Of a DNA stretch of 64,000 nt, positions 25,392 to 34,935 are shown in pieces (position 1 is the first letter of the stretch; the number at the start of each line of letters is the position of its first letter). The stretch comes from Streptomyces glaucescens (GTDB taxonomy: Bacteria; Actinomycetota; Actinomycetes; Streptomycetales; Streptomycetaceae). The stretch spans positions 5,535,501-5,599,500 of the forward strand of contig NZ_CP009438.1 in NCBI RefSeq assembly GCF_000761215.1, written 5' to 3'. Position numbers and translations under genes: made by a program. The notes below the pieces were generated by a model. The model saw only the letters and a program-made list of their open reading frames with translations. It ran no database searches and was not told where the DNA came from.

Positions 25392-26699
25392 ATGAGCGAC
25401 AGTCCATCCCCCCGAGGGCGCGGGCCGCAGGACCCGTCCGGCCCGCGGCCCGCGGTCCGCGCCCTCGCGGATCCGCACCGCCTCTTCGCCCCGGTGACGC
25501 AGGACGGCCCGAAGGACGTGGTGATCCTCGGCTCCACCGGGTCGATCGGCACGCAGGCCATCGATCTCGTGCTGCGCAACCCCGACCGCTTCCGGGTCAC
25601 CGGCCTGTCCGCCAACGGCGGCCGGGTCGCCCTGCTCGCCGAGCAGGCCCGCCGGCTGCGGGTACGGGCCGTCGCGGTCGCCCGCGAGGACGTGGTGCCC
25701 GCGCTGCGCGAGGCGCTGAGCGCGCAGTACGGCCCGCGGGAGCCGCTGCCCGAGATCCTGGCCGGCCCGGACGCGGCCACCCGGCTCGCCGCCTCGCCCT
25801 GCCACACCGTGCTGAACGGCATCACCGGCTCCATCGGCCTCGCCCCGACCCTCGCCGCCCTGGAGGCGGGCCGCACCCTCGCGCTCGCCAACAAGGAGTC
25901 GCTCATCGTCGGCGGCCCGCTGGTCAAGGCGCTCGCCCGGCCCGGCCAGATCATCCCGGTCGACTCCGAGCACGCCGCCCTCTTCCAGGCCCTCGCCGCC
26001 GGCACCCGCGCCGACGTCCGCAAGCTGGTCGTCACGGCCTCCGGCGGGCCCTTCCGGGGCCGTACGAAGGAGGAGCTGGCCGGCGTCACCGTCGAGGACG
26101 CCCTCGCCCACCCGACCTGGGCGATGGGCCCGGTGATCACCATCAACTCCGCGACCCTCGTCAACAAGGGCCTGGAGGTGATCGAGGCGCATCTGCTGTA
26201 CGACATTCCCTTCGACCGCATCGAGGTCGTCGTGCACCCGCAGTCGTATGTCCACTCGATGGTGGAGTTCACGGACGGATCGACGCTGGCGCAGGCGACG
26301 CCCCCCGACATGCGGGGCCCGATCGCCATCGGCCTCGGCTGGCCGGAACGCGTCCCCGACGCGGCCCCGGCCTTCGACTGGAGCAAGGCCTCGACGTGGG
26401 AGTTCTTCCCCCTCGACGACGAGGCCTTCCCGTCCGTGAACCTGGCCCGGCACGTGGGCGAGCTCGCGGGCACCGCGCCCGCGGTGTTCAATGCGGCCAA
26501 CGAGGAGTGCGTGGAGGCGTTCCGCAGCGGCGCGCTGCCGTTCAACGGCATCATCGAGACCGTGACCCGGGTGGTCGAGGAGCACGGCACCCCGCGCACG
26601 GGAACCTCGCTCACCGTGGCGGACGTCCTCGAAGCGGAGACCTGGGCCCGCGCCCGGGCCCGGGAACTGACGGCGATGACGGCGGAGGCCCGTGCATGA
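25392..26699 (+). CDS. dxr: 1-deoxy-D-xylulose 5-phosphate reductoisomerase
   Basis: The second enzyme of the MEP isoprenoid pathway, converting DXP to MEP with NADPH and a divalent metal. Visible are the nucleotide loop LGSTGSIGTQAIDLV, the LANKESLIVGG segment, metal ligands in PVDSEHAALFQAL, the flexible loop SGGPFRGRTKEEL and VHPQSYVHSMVEF. The protein is 435 residues from the ATG at 25392. The G-rich AGGGGG directly abuts that ATG, so the exact start is uncertain; the first 40 residues are a low-complexity extension. It overlaps the site-2 protease gene by four bases and lies 1.5 kb from ispG of the same pathway. Confidence 0.95.
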   Translation: MSDSPSPRGRGPQDPSGPRPAVRALADPHRLFAPVTQDGPKDVVILGSTGSIGTQAIDLVLRNPDRFRVTGLSANGGRVALLAEQARRLRVRAVAVAREDVVPALREALSAQYGPREPLPEILAGPDAATRLAASPCHTVLNGITGSIGLAPTLAALEAGRTLALANKESLIVGGPLVKALARPGQIIPVDSEHAALFQALAAGTRADVRKLVVTASGGPFRGRTKEELAGVTVEDALAHPTWAMGPVITINSATLVNKGLEVIEAHLLYDIPFDRIEVVVHPQSYVHSMVEFTDGSTLAQATPPDMRGPIAIGLGWPERVPDAAPAFDWSKASTWEFFPLDDEAFPSVNLARHVGELAGTAPAVFNAANEECVEAFRSGALPFNGIIETVTRVVEEHGTPRTGTSLTVADVLEAETWARARARELTAMTAEARA

Positions 26700-28000
26700 C
26701 GACCCTGATGATGATCCTCGGCATAGTCGTGTTCGCGGTCGGCCTGCTGATCTCGATCGCCTGGCACGAGCTGGGGCATCTCTCCACGGCCAAGCTGTTC
26801 GGCATCCGCGTGCCGCAGTACATGGTCGGCTTCGGCCCGACCATCTGGTCGCGCAGGAAGGGCGAGACCGAGTACGGCATCAAGGCCATCCCGTTCGGCG
26901 GCTACATCCGCATGATCGGCATGTTCCCGCCGGGCCCCGACGGCAAGCTGGAGGCCCGCTCCACCTCGCCCTGGCGCGGCATGATCGAGGACGCCCGCTC
27001 CGCCGCCTTCGAGGAGCTGAAGCCGGGCGACGAGACCCGCCTGTTCTACACGCGCAAGCCGTGGAAGCGGGTCATCGTGATGTTCGCGGGCCCGTTCATG
27101 AACCTGGTGCTGGCCGTCGCGTTGTTCCTGGTCGTCCTCATGGGCTTCGGCGTCACCCAGCAGACCACCGCGGTCAGCGAGGTGCAGAAGTGCGTCGTCC
27201 CGCAGAGCCAGGCCCGTGACACCTGCCGGGCCTCCGACCCGGCCTCCCCGGCCGCCGCGGCGGGACTGCGGGCCGGTGACCGGATCGTCGCCTTCGACGG
27301 CGTGCGCACCGACGACTGGAACCAGCTCTCCGACCTGATCCGCTCCCACCCCGGCGAGGACGTCGCGATCGTCGTCGACCGCAAGGGCGAGGAAGTCACC
27401 CTGCACGCCACGATCGCCACCAACCAGGTCCTCAAGAAGGACTCCCACGGCCAGGTCGTCGAGGGCGAGTACGTCACCGCCGGCTTCCTCGGCTTCAGCG
27501 CCGCGACCGGCGTGGTCAAACAGGACTTCGGCGACTCGGTGACCTGGATGGGCGACCGGGTCGGCGAGGCCGTCGACTCCCTCGCCGCCCTGCCCGGCAA
27601 GATCCCCGCCCTGTGGAACGCCGCCTTCGACGGCGCCCCGCGCGAGCCCGATTCCCCGATGGGCGTGGTCGGCGCGGCCCGCGTCGGCGGTGAGATCTTC
27701 ACCCTGGACATCCCGCCCACCCAGCAGCTCGCGATGGCGCTGATGCTCGTTGCGGGCTTCAACCTGTCCCTGTTCCTGTTCAACATGCTCCCGCTGCTGC
27801 CGCTCGACGGCGGCCACATCGCGGGCGCCCTCTGGGAGTCGCTGCGCCGCAACACCGCCCGGCTGCTGCGCCGCCCCGACCCGGGACCGTTCGACGTGGC
27901 GAAGCTGATGCCGGTGGCCTACGTGGTGGCCGGGATCTTCATCTGCTTCACCATCCTGGTGCTGATCGCGGACGTCGTTAACCCGGTCAGAATCTCCTAG
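26696..28000 (+). CDS. M50 site-2 (RIP) metalloprotease with PDZ domain
   Basis: A 434-residue membrane metalloprotease. The zinc site HELGH is at residues 24-28 within the first membrane span, and the second motif NMLPLLPLDGGH lies near residue 365 in a later span. Between them sits a PDZ-like domain (AGLRAGDRIVAFDG). Such RseP/Rip1-type enzymes cleave membrane segments, typically of anti-sigma factors. The ATG overlaps the dxr stop (ATGA at 26696-26699). The dxr-protease-ispG order is common in actinobacteria. A hairpin follows at 28019. Confidence 0.93.
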   Translation: MTTLMMILGIVVFAVGLLISIAWHELGHLSTAKLFGIRVPQYMVGFGPTIWSRRKGETEYGIKAIPFGGYIRMIGMFPPGPDGKLEARSTSPWRGMIEDARSAAFEELKPGDETRLFYTRKPWKRVIVMFAGPFMNLVLAVALFLVVLMGFGVTQQTTAVSEVQKCVVPQSQARDTCRASDPASPAAAAGLRAGDRIVAFDGVRTDDWNQLSDLIRSHPGEDVAIVVDRKGEEVTLHATIATNQVLKKDSHGQVVEGEYVTAGFLGFSAATGVVKQDFGDSVTWMGDRVGEAVDSLAALPGKIPALWNAAFDGAPREPDSPMGVVGAARVGGEIFTLDIPPTQQLAMALMLVAGFNLSLFLFNMLPLLPLDGGHIAGALWESLRRNTARLLRRPDPGPFDVAKLMPVAYVVAGIFICFTILVLIADVVNPVRIS

Positions 28001-28018
28001 CCGCGCGGAGTCCGGCGC

Positions 28019-28045
28019 GGCCCGGCGGCGTTCACCCGCCGGGCC
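28019..28045 (+). terminator. Hairpin after the site-2 protease gene
   Basis: A perfect 10-bp GC-rich stem (28019-28028 with 28036-28045) with a 7-base loop, 18 bases after the stop. It has no T-run, as is usual in Streptomyces. Confidence 0.65.
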
Positions 28046-28076
28046 GCCACTCTTCGGGTGGTTTACCGGCGGGATG

Positions 28077-28105
28077 TGCTCAGTCCACGGCCCGTGCCGT
28101 AATCT
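28077..28105 (+). promoter_or_regulatory. Weak candidate promoter of ispG
   Basis: TAATCT at 28100-28105 is a reasonable -10; the hexamer 17 bases upstream (TGCTCA) is a poor -35. Placed between a terminator-like hairpin and ispG, it suggests ispG has its own start. Confidence 0.35.
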
Positions 28106-28170
28106 CGAAGCCCGGAGCCCGCCGCTGACGGGACCGGGACCTTGATCCACGACTTGGGGTTGCACAGCAG

Positions 28171-29328
<1,158 letters not shown>

Positions 29329-29523
29329 CCAACGGCGCGGGCAGCGCCCCGTCAGGGGCGCGCGGGAGCGGCACGGCCGGCCCCGTCACCCCGCCCCGCG
29401 CACGGTCACGGGAACCCCGCGCCGGGCCCCGGGAGCTCCCGGGGCGTCCGCCGCCCGAGCAAGCTCAGCGCATCCGCGGGTACAGTGCGGAGACCAGCAG
29501 CTGACCCCGGAGGGCTCCCGCAC
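29329..29523 (+). terminator. Inverted repeats after ispG
   Basis: The 195-base gap has two inverted repeats: a 7-bp stem with 4-base loop at 29344-29361, 15 bases after the ispG stop, and a perfect 20-base palindrome at 29426-29445. The first is a plausible terminator. The palindrome could form a stem or bind a dimeric protein. Confidence 0.55.
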
Positions 29524-30372
29524 GTGCTGACCCAGACCACCTCCCGGGTCCTCGAACCGAGCGACCTGGACGCCGCACTCGCCGTCCTGCACCGCGAGCC
29601 GGTCACCAACGCCTTCGTGACCTCCCGGGTCCAGGTCGCCGGCCTGGACCCGTGGCGCCTCGGCGGCGAGATGTGGGGCTGGTACGAGGACGGCATGCTC
29701 ACGTCCCTGTGCTACGCGGGCGCCAACCTCGTCCCCATCTGCGCCACCCCGCGCGCCGTCCGCGCCTTCGCCGACCGCGCCCGCCGGGCCGGCCGCCGCT
29801 GCTCCTCGATCGTCGGTCCCGCCGAGTCCACCGCCCTGCTGTGGCGGCTGCTCGAACCGCACTGGGGCCCGGCCCGCGAGGTCCGCGCCCACCAGCCGCT
29901 GATGGTCACCGACCGGATGCCCGACGACATAGCCCCGGACCCCTACGTCCGCCGCGTCCGCAAGGACGAGATGGAAACGATCATGCCGGCCTGCGTGGCG
30001 ATGTTCACCGAGGAGGTCGGCGTCTCCCCGATGGCCGGCGACGGCGGCCTGCTCTACCAGGCCAGGGTCGCCGAACTCGTCGGCTCCGGCCGCTCCTTCG
30101 CCCGCATCGACGAGCACGGCAAGGTCGTGTTCAAGGCGGAGATCGGCGCGGCGACCCCCCAGGCCTGCCAGATCCAGGGCGTGTGGGTGGCCCCCGAGCA
30201 CCGGGGCAAGGGGCTGGCCGCCCCCGGCATGGCGGCCGTGCTGCGCTACGCCCTCGCCGACGTGGCCCCCGTGGTCAGCCTGTACGTGAACGACTACAAC
30301 ACGGCGGCGCGCAGGACCTACCGGCGGGTCGGCTTCCGGGAGACCGGCGCCTTCATGAGTGTGCTGTTCTGA
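29524..30372 (+). CDS. GNAT acetyltransferase with N-terminal DUF4081 domain
   Basis: A 282-residue protein from the GTG at 29524, which has GGAGGG nine bases upstream. The N-terminal half (EPSDLDAALAVLHREPVTNA, FVTSRVQVAGLD, SIVGPAE) matches the actinobacterial DUF4081 domain. The C-terminal half is a GNAT fold with the acetyl-CoA loop in QGVWVAPEHRGKGLAAPGM and the NDYNTAARRTYRRVGF helix. The substrate is unknown. It follows ispG in the same direction and precedes a second GNAT gene by 30 bases. Confidence 0.85.
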   Translation: MLTQTTSRVLEPSDLDAALAVLHREPVTNAFVTSRVQVAGLDPWRLGGEMWGWYEDGMLTSLCYAGANLVPICATPRAVRAFADRARRAGRRCSSIVGPAESTALLWRLLEPHWGPAREVRAHQPLMVTDRMPDDIAPDPYVRRVRKDEMETIMPACVAMFTEEVGVSPMAGDGGLLYQARVAELVGSGRSFARIDEHGKVVFKAEIGAATPQACQIQGVWVAPEHRGKGLAAPGMAAVLRYALADVAPVVSLYVNDYNTAARRTYRRVGFRETGAFMSVLF

Positions 30373-30402
30373 CACGGCTCCGCCCGCTGTAGGCTCGCCG
30401 AC

Positions 30403-30942
30403 ATGCTTCGCGACATCACGATCGCCCCCCTCGACCTCCCCGCCCACGTCGACGAAGCGCTGGCCGTCCAAGCCCTGGCGTTCGGACTCGGCCCGGACGA
30501 GGTCGCCGTACGCCGCCAGATCGTGCTGCGCCACATGACCTACCGCGGAGCCCGCGCCCTCGGCGCGACCACCGCCGAAGGCCGCCTCGCCGGATTCGTC
30601 TACGGCATGCCCAACAGCCGCACCCACTGGTGGTCGACGGTCGTCGAGCCCTATCTGCGCGCCCAGGGCAACGACGGCTGGCTCGACGACTCCTTCGTCA
30701 TCACCGAACTGCACGTCCACCCCCGCCACCAGAACCGCGGCATCGGCCGCGCCCTGATCACCGCGATCACCGACAGCGCCGCCGAGCCCCGCTCGATCCT
30801 CTCCGCGATCGACACCGACAGCCCGGCCCGCGGCCTCTACCACTCGCTCGGCTACCAGGACCTGGCCCGCCGCGTCCTGTTCCCCAGCGCACCCCTGCCG
30901 TACGCCGTGATGGGCGCCCCGCTGCCGCTGCGCCGCCGATAA
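30403..30942 (+). CDS. GNAT family N-acetyltransferase
   Basis: A 179-residue single-domain GNAT protein. The acetyl-CoA binding motif is ELHVHPRHQNRGIGRALITA and a late SPARGLYHSLGYQDLARRV helix closes the fold. There is no good ribosome binding site before the ATG. The substrate is not predictable. Confidence 0.82.
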   Translation: MLRDITIAPLDLPAHVDEALAVQALAFGLGPDEVAVRRQIVLRHMTYRGARALGATTAEGRLAGFVYGMPNSRTHWWSTVVEPYLRAQGNDGWLDDSFVITELHVHPRHQNRGIGRALITAITDSAAEPRSILSAIDTDSPARGLYHSLGYQDLARRVLFPSAPLPYAVMGAPLPLRRR

Positions 30943-30992
30943 CCGATTTCCACCGCCCAGTACCGCCCGGCTAACCTCCTAGCCACCACCCT

Positions 30993-31023
30993 CCCCCACT
31001 CCCGGCTTCGCGCGAGCGGGGGG
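30993..31023 (+). repeat. Streptomyces-type intergenic hairpin ahead of proS
   Basis: A C-rich arm (CCCCCACTCCCGGCTTCG) and a G-rich arm (GAGCGGGGGG) form a stem with an A-C mismatch just before the proS ribosome binding site. Sequences of this form recur between genes in Streptomyces. A role in proS expression is possible but not shown. Confidence 0.5.
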
Positions 31024-31050
31024 ATCCCCGTCAGCAGGAGTACGAGAACC

Positions 31051-32751
31051 ATGGCCAACGCACCGGTCCAGCGCATGTCCCAGTTGATGGCGAAGACCCT
31101 GCGCGACGATCCGGCGGACGCCGAGGTCCTCAGCCACAAGCTGCTCGTCCGCGCCGGCTACGTCCGCCGTACCGCCGCGGGCGTGTGGACCTGGCTGCCG
31201 CTCGGCAAGAGGGTCCTCGCCAACGTGGAGCGCGTCGTCCGCGAGGAGATGGACGCCATCGGCGCCCAGGAGGTGCTGCTCCCCGCCCTGCTGCCGCGCG
31301 AGCCCTACGAGGCCACCGGCCGCTGGGACGAGTACGGCCCCGAGCTGTTCCGCCTCCAGGACCGCAAGGGCGGCGACTACCTGCTCGGCCCCACCCACGA
31401 GGAGATCTTCACCCTGCTGGTGAAGGACCAGGCGTCCTCCTACAAGGACCTGCCGGTCATCCTCTACCAGATCCAGACCAAGTTCCGCGACGAGGCCCGC
31501 CCCCGGGCCGGCATCCTGCGCGGCCGCGAGTTCCTGATGAAGGACTCGTACTCCTTCGACCTGGAGGACGAGGGCCTCGCCCACTCCTACGCCCTGCACC
31601 GCCAGGCCTACCAGAGGGTCTTCGAACGCCTCGGCCTGGACTACCGCATCTGCGCCGCCACCGCCGGCGCCATGGGCGGCTCCAAGTCCGAGGAGTTCCT
31701 GGCCCCCGCCGAAGCCGGCGAGGACACCTTCGCCGACTGCCCGAACTGCGACTTCGCCGCCAACACCGAGGCGATCACCTACGAGCTGAAGCCCGTGGAC
31801 GCCGCCGGCGTGCCCGCCGCCGAGGACATCCCCACCCCGGACACCCCCACCATCGAGACCCTGGCCGCCTCCCTCGGCGTCCCGGCCTCCGCCACGCTGA
31901 AGAACCTCCTGGTGAAGGTCGACGGCGAGATCGTCGCCGTCGGCGTCCCCGGCGACCGCGAGGTCGACCTCGACAAGGTCGAGGCGCACTTCGCCCCGGC
32001 CGCCGTCGAGATGGTCACCGAGGCCGACTTCGCGGCCCGCCCCGACCTGGTCCGCGGCTACGTCGGCCCGCAGGGTCTCGGCAAGGTGAAGTACATCGCC
32101 GACCCGCGCGTGGCTCCCGGCACCGCCTGGATCACCGGAGCCAACAAGCCGGACACCCACGCCAGGAACGTCGTCGCGGGCCGCGACTTCCAGGTCGACG
32201 AGTACGTCGACGTCGTGGTGGTCCAGGAGGGCGACCCCTGCCCCAGGTGCGGCACCGGCCTCAAGCTCGACCGCGCCATCGAGATCGGCCACATCTTCCA
32301 GCTGGGCCGCAAGTACACCGACGCCCTCAAGCTGGACGTCCTCGGCCAGAACGGCAAGCCGGTCCGCGTGACCATGGGCTCCTACGGCATCGGCGTCTCC
32401 CGCGCGGTCGCCGCCCTCGCCGAGCAGACCGCCGACGACAAGGGCCTGTGCTGGCCCAAGGAGATCGCGCCCGCCGACGTCCACGTCGTCGCGGCCGGCA
32501 AGGCCCTCCAGACCGAGCTGGCCCTCGACATCTCCGAGAAGCTGGCGGGGGCCGGGGTGCGGGTCCTCGTGGACGACCGCGCGGGCGTCTCCCCGGGCGT
32601 GAAGTTCACCGACTCCGAGCTGATCGGCGTCCCGCAGATCCTCGTCGCGGGCCGCCGGGCGGGCGAGGGCGTGGTCGAGCTGAAGGACCGCAGGACCGGC
32701 GAGCGCGAGGAGCTGACGGTCGAGGAGGCCATCGCGCGCCTGACCGCCTGA
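31051..32751 (+). CDS. proS: Prolyl-tRNA synthetase (bacterial type)
   Basis: Charges tRNA-Pro in the cytoplasm. The 566-residue protein has class II motif 1 near the N-terminus, motif 2 FRDEARPRAGILRGREFLMK, the YbaK-like editing insertion (about residues 225-380, with LGVPASATLKNLLVKVDGEI), motif 3 GSYGIGVSRAVAAL and a C-terminal anticodon-binding domain. That is the bacterial architecture with editing domain. GGAG lies before the ATG, and a strong bidirectional hairpin follows the stop. Confidence 0.96.
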   Translation: MANAPVQRMSQLMAKTLRDDPADAEVLSHKLLVRAGYVRRTAAGVWTWLPLGKRVLANVERVVREEMDAIGAQEVLLPALLPREPYEATGRWDEYGPELFRLQDRKGGDYLLGPTHEEIFTLLVKDQASSYKDLPVILYQIQTKFRDEARPRAGILRGREFLMKDSYSFDLEDEGLAHSYALHRQAYQRVFERLGLDYRICAATAGAMGGSKSEEFLAPAEAGEDTFADCPNCDFAANTEAITYELKPVDAAGVPAAEDIPTPDTPTIETLAASLGVPASATLKNLLVKVDGEIVAVGVPGDREVDLDKVEAHFAPAAVEMVTEADFAARPDLVRGYVGPQGLGKVKYIADPRVAPGTAWITGANKPDTHARNVVAGRDFQVDEYVDVVVVQEGDPCPRCGTGLKLDRAIEIGHIFQLGRKYTDALKLDVLGQNGKPVRVTMGSYGIGVSRAVAALAEQTADDKGLCWPKEIAPADVHVVAAGKALQTELALDISEKLAGAGVRVLVDDRAGVSPGVKFTDSELIGVPQILVAGRRAGEGVVELKDRRTGEREELTVEEAIARLTA

Positions 32752-32756
32752 GCCAC

Positions 32757-32786
32757 CCGGGCCCGGGGCACCGCCCCCGGGCCCGG
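32757..32786. terminator. Bidirectional terminator proS / APH-fold gene
   Basis: A perfect 12-bp GC-only stem (32757-32768 with 32775-32786) and 6-base loop, filling nearly all of the gap between convergent genes. Confidence 0.85.
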
Positions 32787-32788
32787 CC

Positions 32789-33688
32789 CTACAGCCAGCC
32801 GGCGAACTCCAGCAGCAGCTCCGCGTCCTGCTCCCGGCCGACCCTGCGGGCCCGCACGCCCGACTCCACCGCCCGGAACAGCGTCCAGCCGCGCAGCCGC
32901 TCCTGGTCCACGTCCAGCGACTCCGCGAGCCGCTTCACCCGGCGCCGGGTCGTCGCCGCGCCCGACGGCTGGGCGATCAGGTCCTCCACCCGGTCCCGCA
33001 CCAGCCGCGCCAGGTCGAAGGCGCACTCGCCGACCACCGGATCGGGGCCCACCGCCAGCCACGGCATCCGCTCCCCGGCGAGCACCTTGCTCTGCCGGAA
33101 CGTGCCGTGCAGCAGCTTCTCCTCCGGCGGCGCCGCCAGCAGTTCCTCGCGCGCCGCGAGCGCCGTCTCGACCAGCGGCGCCACCTCGGCGTCCGCCTCC
33201 GCGCTCGCCCGCATCGCCGCGGCCTGCCGCCCGGTGCGCCCGGCCACCGTCTCGAAGCCGTGCCCCTCGGGCGGTGTCACCCACAGCCGGCGCAGCGTGC
33301 CCGCCGCCTCCAGCAGCGCCTTCGCCTCCGGCAGCGACCGCACCGACACATCCGGGTGCAGCCGCTCCAGCAGCAGCGCCCCGTCGGGCGAGCCCTGCTC
33401 CAGCAGCTGCACGGCACCGCGCCCGCCCCAGTGGGCCAGCGCGGCCCGCTCGCTCCCGGGACGCGCCCGCGGCGGTGCCAGCTTCAGCACGGCCGGGGTC
33501 CCGTCCGGGCGCCGTACCAGTACCACCAGACTGCTGCGGCCCCCCGGCACCTGCACCCGCTCGACGGTCAACTCGCGTAGCGCGACGGCTCGCCCAGCCG
33601 TCTCGGGCAGCTTCTCCAACCAGTCGTCACCGTCCGGTGCCGTCTCACCGAGCGCCCTGACCAGACGCCGCGGCGGTTCGAAAGCCAT
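32789..33688 (-). CDS. APH-fold protein lacking the kinase catalytic residues (predicted pseudokinase)
   Basis: A 299-residue protein related to aminoglycoside/hydroxyurea phosphotransferases: GGRSSLVVLV and PAVLKLAPP in the N-lobe, ALLLERLHPDVSVRSLPEA at the hinge, and WLAVGPDPVVGECAFDLARL in the C-lobe. The catalytic loop, normally HGDxxxxN, here reads HGTFRQSK (194-201), so the aspartate is Thr196 and the asparagine Lys201; the metal-binding aspartate is replaced by Gly214. It is unlikely to phosphorylate by the usual mechanism. The ATG at 33688 has GGAAGGGA upstream; a longer frame to 33748 is unlikely. It may be a binding or regulatory protein rather than a resistance enzyme. Confidence 0.83.
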   Translation of the reverse strand: MAFEPPRRLVRALGETAPDGDDWLEKLPETAGRAVALRELTVERVQVPGGRSSLVVLVRRPDGTPAVLKLAPPRARPGSERAALAHWGGRGAVQLLEQGSPDGALLLERLHPDVSVRSLPEAKALLEAAGTLRRLWVTPPEGHGFETVAGRTGRQAAAMRASAEADAEVAPLVETALAAREELLAAPPEEKLLHGTFRQSKVLAGERMPWLAVGPDPVVGECAFDLARLVRDRVEDLIAQPSGAATTRRRVKRLAESLDVDQERLRGWTLFRAVESGVRARRVGREQDAELLLEFAGWL

Positions 33689-33713
33689 ACGCGAGTCGTT
33701 CCCTTCCGGTGCG

Positions 33714-34178
33714 TCACGCCGTGGGCGTCGCGGACGCCCCCGCGGCACCCGCCCGTTCGGCGAGCCCAGGGAAGGCTACGCTCCCGCCCCGCCAGCGCGC
33801 CGCCCGCACCGCCGCCTCCCGCAGCGCGGCGGCGGCCGTGCCCCGGCGCTGTCCCCCGGCCGCCCGCACCAGGTCGGAGTAGACCCCGGCCACCCGGTCC
33901 TCCAGTTCGGCGGCGAGCCGGCCGGCGGCCTCGGCGTCCGTCACCGGGAACGGCAGCGCGTACCCGGCCGCCGCGGCGACCGGCTCGCCGCCCAGGTCCC
34001 GCACCTCGCGGGCCAGCGCGTCCCGCCGCGCCCGGTGCGCGTCGTACGCCGCGCGCGCCTCCGCGCGCCGCTCCTCGCGGATCCGCCCCCCGACGACCCC
34101 GTAGCCGTACACGGCCGCGTGCTCCGCCGCGAGCGCCGCCTGCAGCGCCCCCAGTTCCCGCTTCGACGCCTCGCTCAC
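33714..34178 (-). CDS. Ferritin-like domain protein (DUF4439 type)
   Basis: A 154-residue, almost wholly helical protein. The sequence (ELGALQAALAAEHAAVYGYG, EARAAYDAHRARRDALAREV, LAAELEDRVAGVYSDLVRAA) fits the four-helix DUF4439 ferritin-like family, with glutamates and histidines in the helix positions that could hold a di-metal site. The GTG at 34178 overlaps the stop of the Tat lipoprotein gene (GTGA), so the two are translationally coupled. Metal binding and function are untested. Confidence 0.8.
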   Translation of the reverse strand: MSEASKRELGALQAALAAEHAAVYGYGVVGGRIREERRAEARAAYDAHRARRDALAREVRDLGGEPVAAAAGYALPFPVTDAEAAGRLAAELEDRVAGVYSDLVRAAGGQRRGTAAAALREAAVRAARWRGGSVAFPGLAERAGAAGASATPTA

Positions 34179-34717
34179 TTCGCCGCCTCCGTCAGCAGAT
34201 ACGCGTGCGCCGCCCCGGCCGCGGCCACCGAGGCCAGCAGCCGGGCCAGCTCGCCCGGCACGTCCATCAGGGCCTTCGCCCGCCGGTCGGCGAGCGCCCG
34301 CTCGGCGGCGGCCAGCTCGGTGAGGGCCGCCTTCTCGTCCCCGGGCACGGCGGGCGCCGCGGACACCGGGGGCGCGGCCGAGGCCGAAGGCGACGCCGGG
34401 GGCGAGCCCGGCGCGGACGGCTTCACCCCGCCCCCGAAGGCCTGCCGGTGCCGTACGACCTCCATCCGCAGCGGTGCCAGCCGCTCCGCCAGCCCCGGGT
34501 GCGCGGCGAGCACCGCGTCGTACCGCTCGGCCAGGCGCCCGCTGTCCGAAGCGGCCCGCGCGCGGACCCGGTCCGCGGCCGACGGCCCGGCGCCGCGGCC
34601 GCCGGAGTCCTCGGACCCGGCGGTGCAGCCGGACAGCAGGGCGGCCCCGGCGGCCGAGGCGAGCAGGGTTCTGCGGCGCGGACCCGAGGGGGTGCGCGAC
34701 GGCGGTGGGTACGGCAC
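34175..34717 (-). CDS. Tat-exported lipoprotein of unknown function
   Basis: A 180-residue protein with a twin-arginine run (RRRTLLAS) and a lipobox (LLSGC, Cys31). After the lipid anchor comes a helical region, a Pro/Ala/Ser linker (near residues 97-120), and a second helical region rich in Ala, Leu and Glu. I do not recognise a family beyond this. It overlaps the downstream DUF4439 gene by four bases, and the cytoplasmic or exported ferritin-like protein may act with it. Confidence 0.78.
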   Translation of the reverse strand: MPYPPPSRTPSGPRRRTLLASAAGAALLSGCTAGSEDSGGRGAGPSAADRVRARAASDSGRLAERYDAVLAAHPGLAERLAPLRMEVVRHRQAFGGGVKPSAPGSPPASPSASAAPPVSAAPAVPGDEKAALTELAAAERALADRRAKALMDVPGELARLLASVAAAGAAHAYLLTEAAK

Positions 34718-34935
34718 GGCTGGCGTCCTCGGAGGCTCGTACGAACGTCACGGGCGGGCACCCGGCGGGCCGCCCGTGATCACCGTACCCGCGCATGTGT
34801 CCGACACCACTCACCGGCACCGCCCCGCACCGGGGACGGGCACCGGTGGACGGCAACACACTCCGGGACCGGATACCCTTTCACCTGACACGCGACCCAT
34901 CCCACAACAGCACACGCGGCCGAGGAGTCACCCGG
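34718..34935. promoter_or_regulatory. Divergent region lipoprotein / rimP
   Basis: In this 218-base gap TACCCT at 34874-34879 fits a relaxed -10 for the rimP operon, but the region 17-18 bases upstream is not a good -35. No gene or strong structure is visible. Confidence 0.3.

Noticed and set aside
22005..26585. A minus-strand frame of 1526 codons that includes the lacI gene
   Set aside because: Only the last 338 codons match a LacI protein. The upstream part is antisense to the acyl-CoA dehydrogenase and dxr genes and crosses both lacI operators.
30993..31050. A possible T-box or other riboswitch ahead of proS
   Set aside because: The leader is too short and has only a simple GC hairpin; no T-box sequence is seen.
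32789..33688. Aminoglycoside or hydroxyurea resistance kinase
   Set aside because: The catalytic aspartate, asparagine and metal aspartate are all replaced, so resistance by phosphorylation is unlikely.
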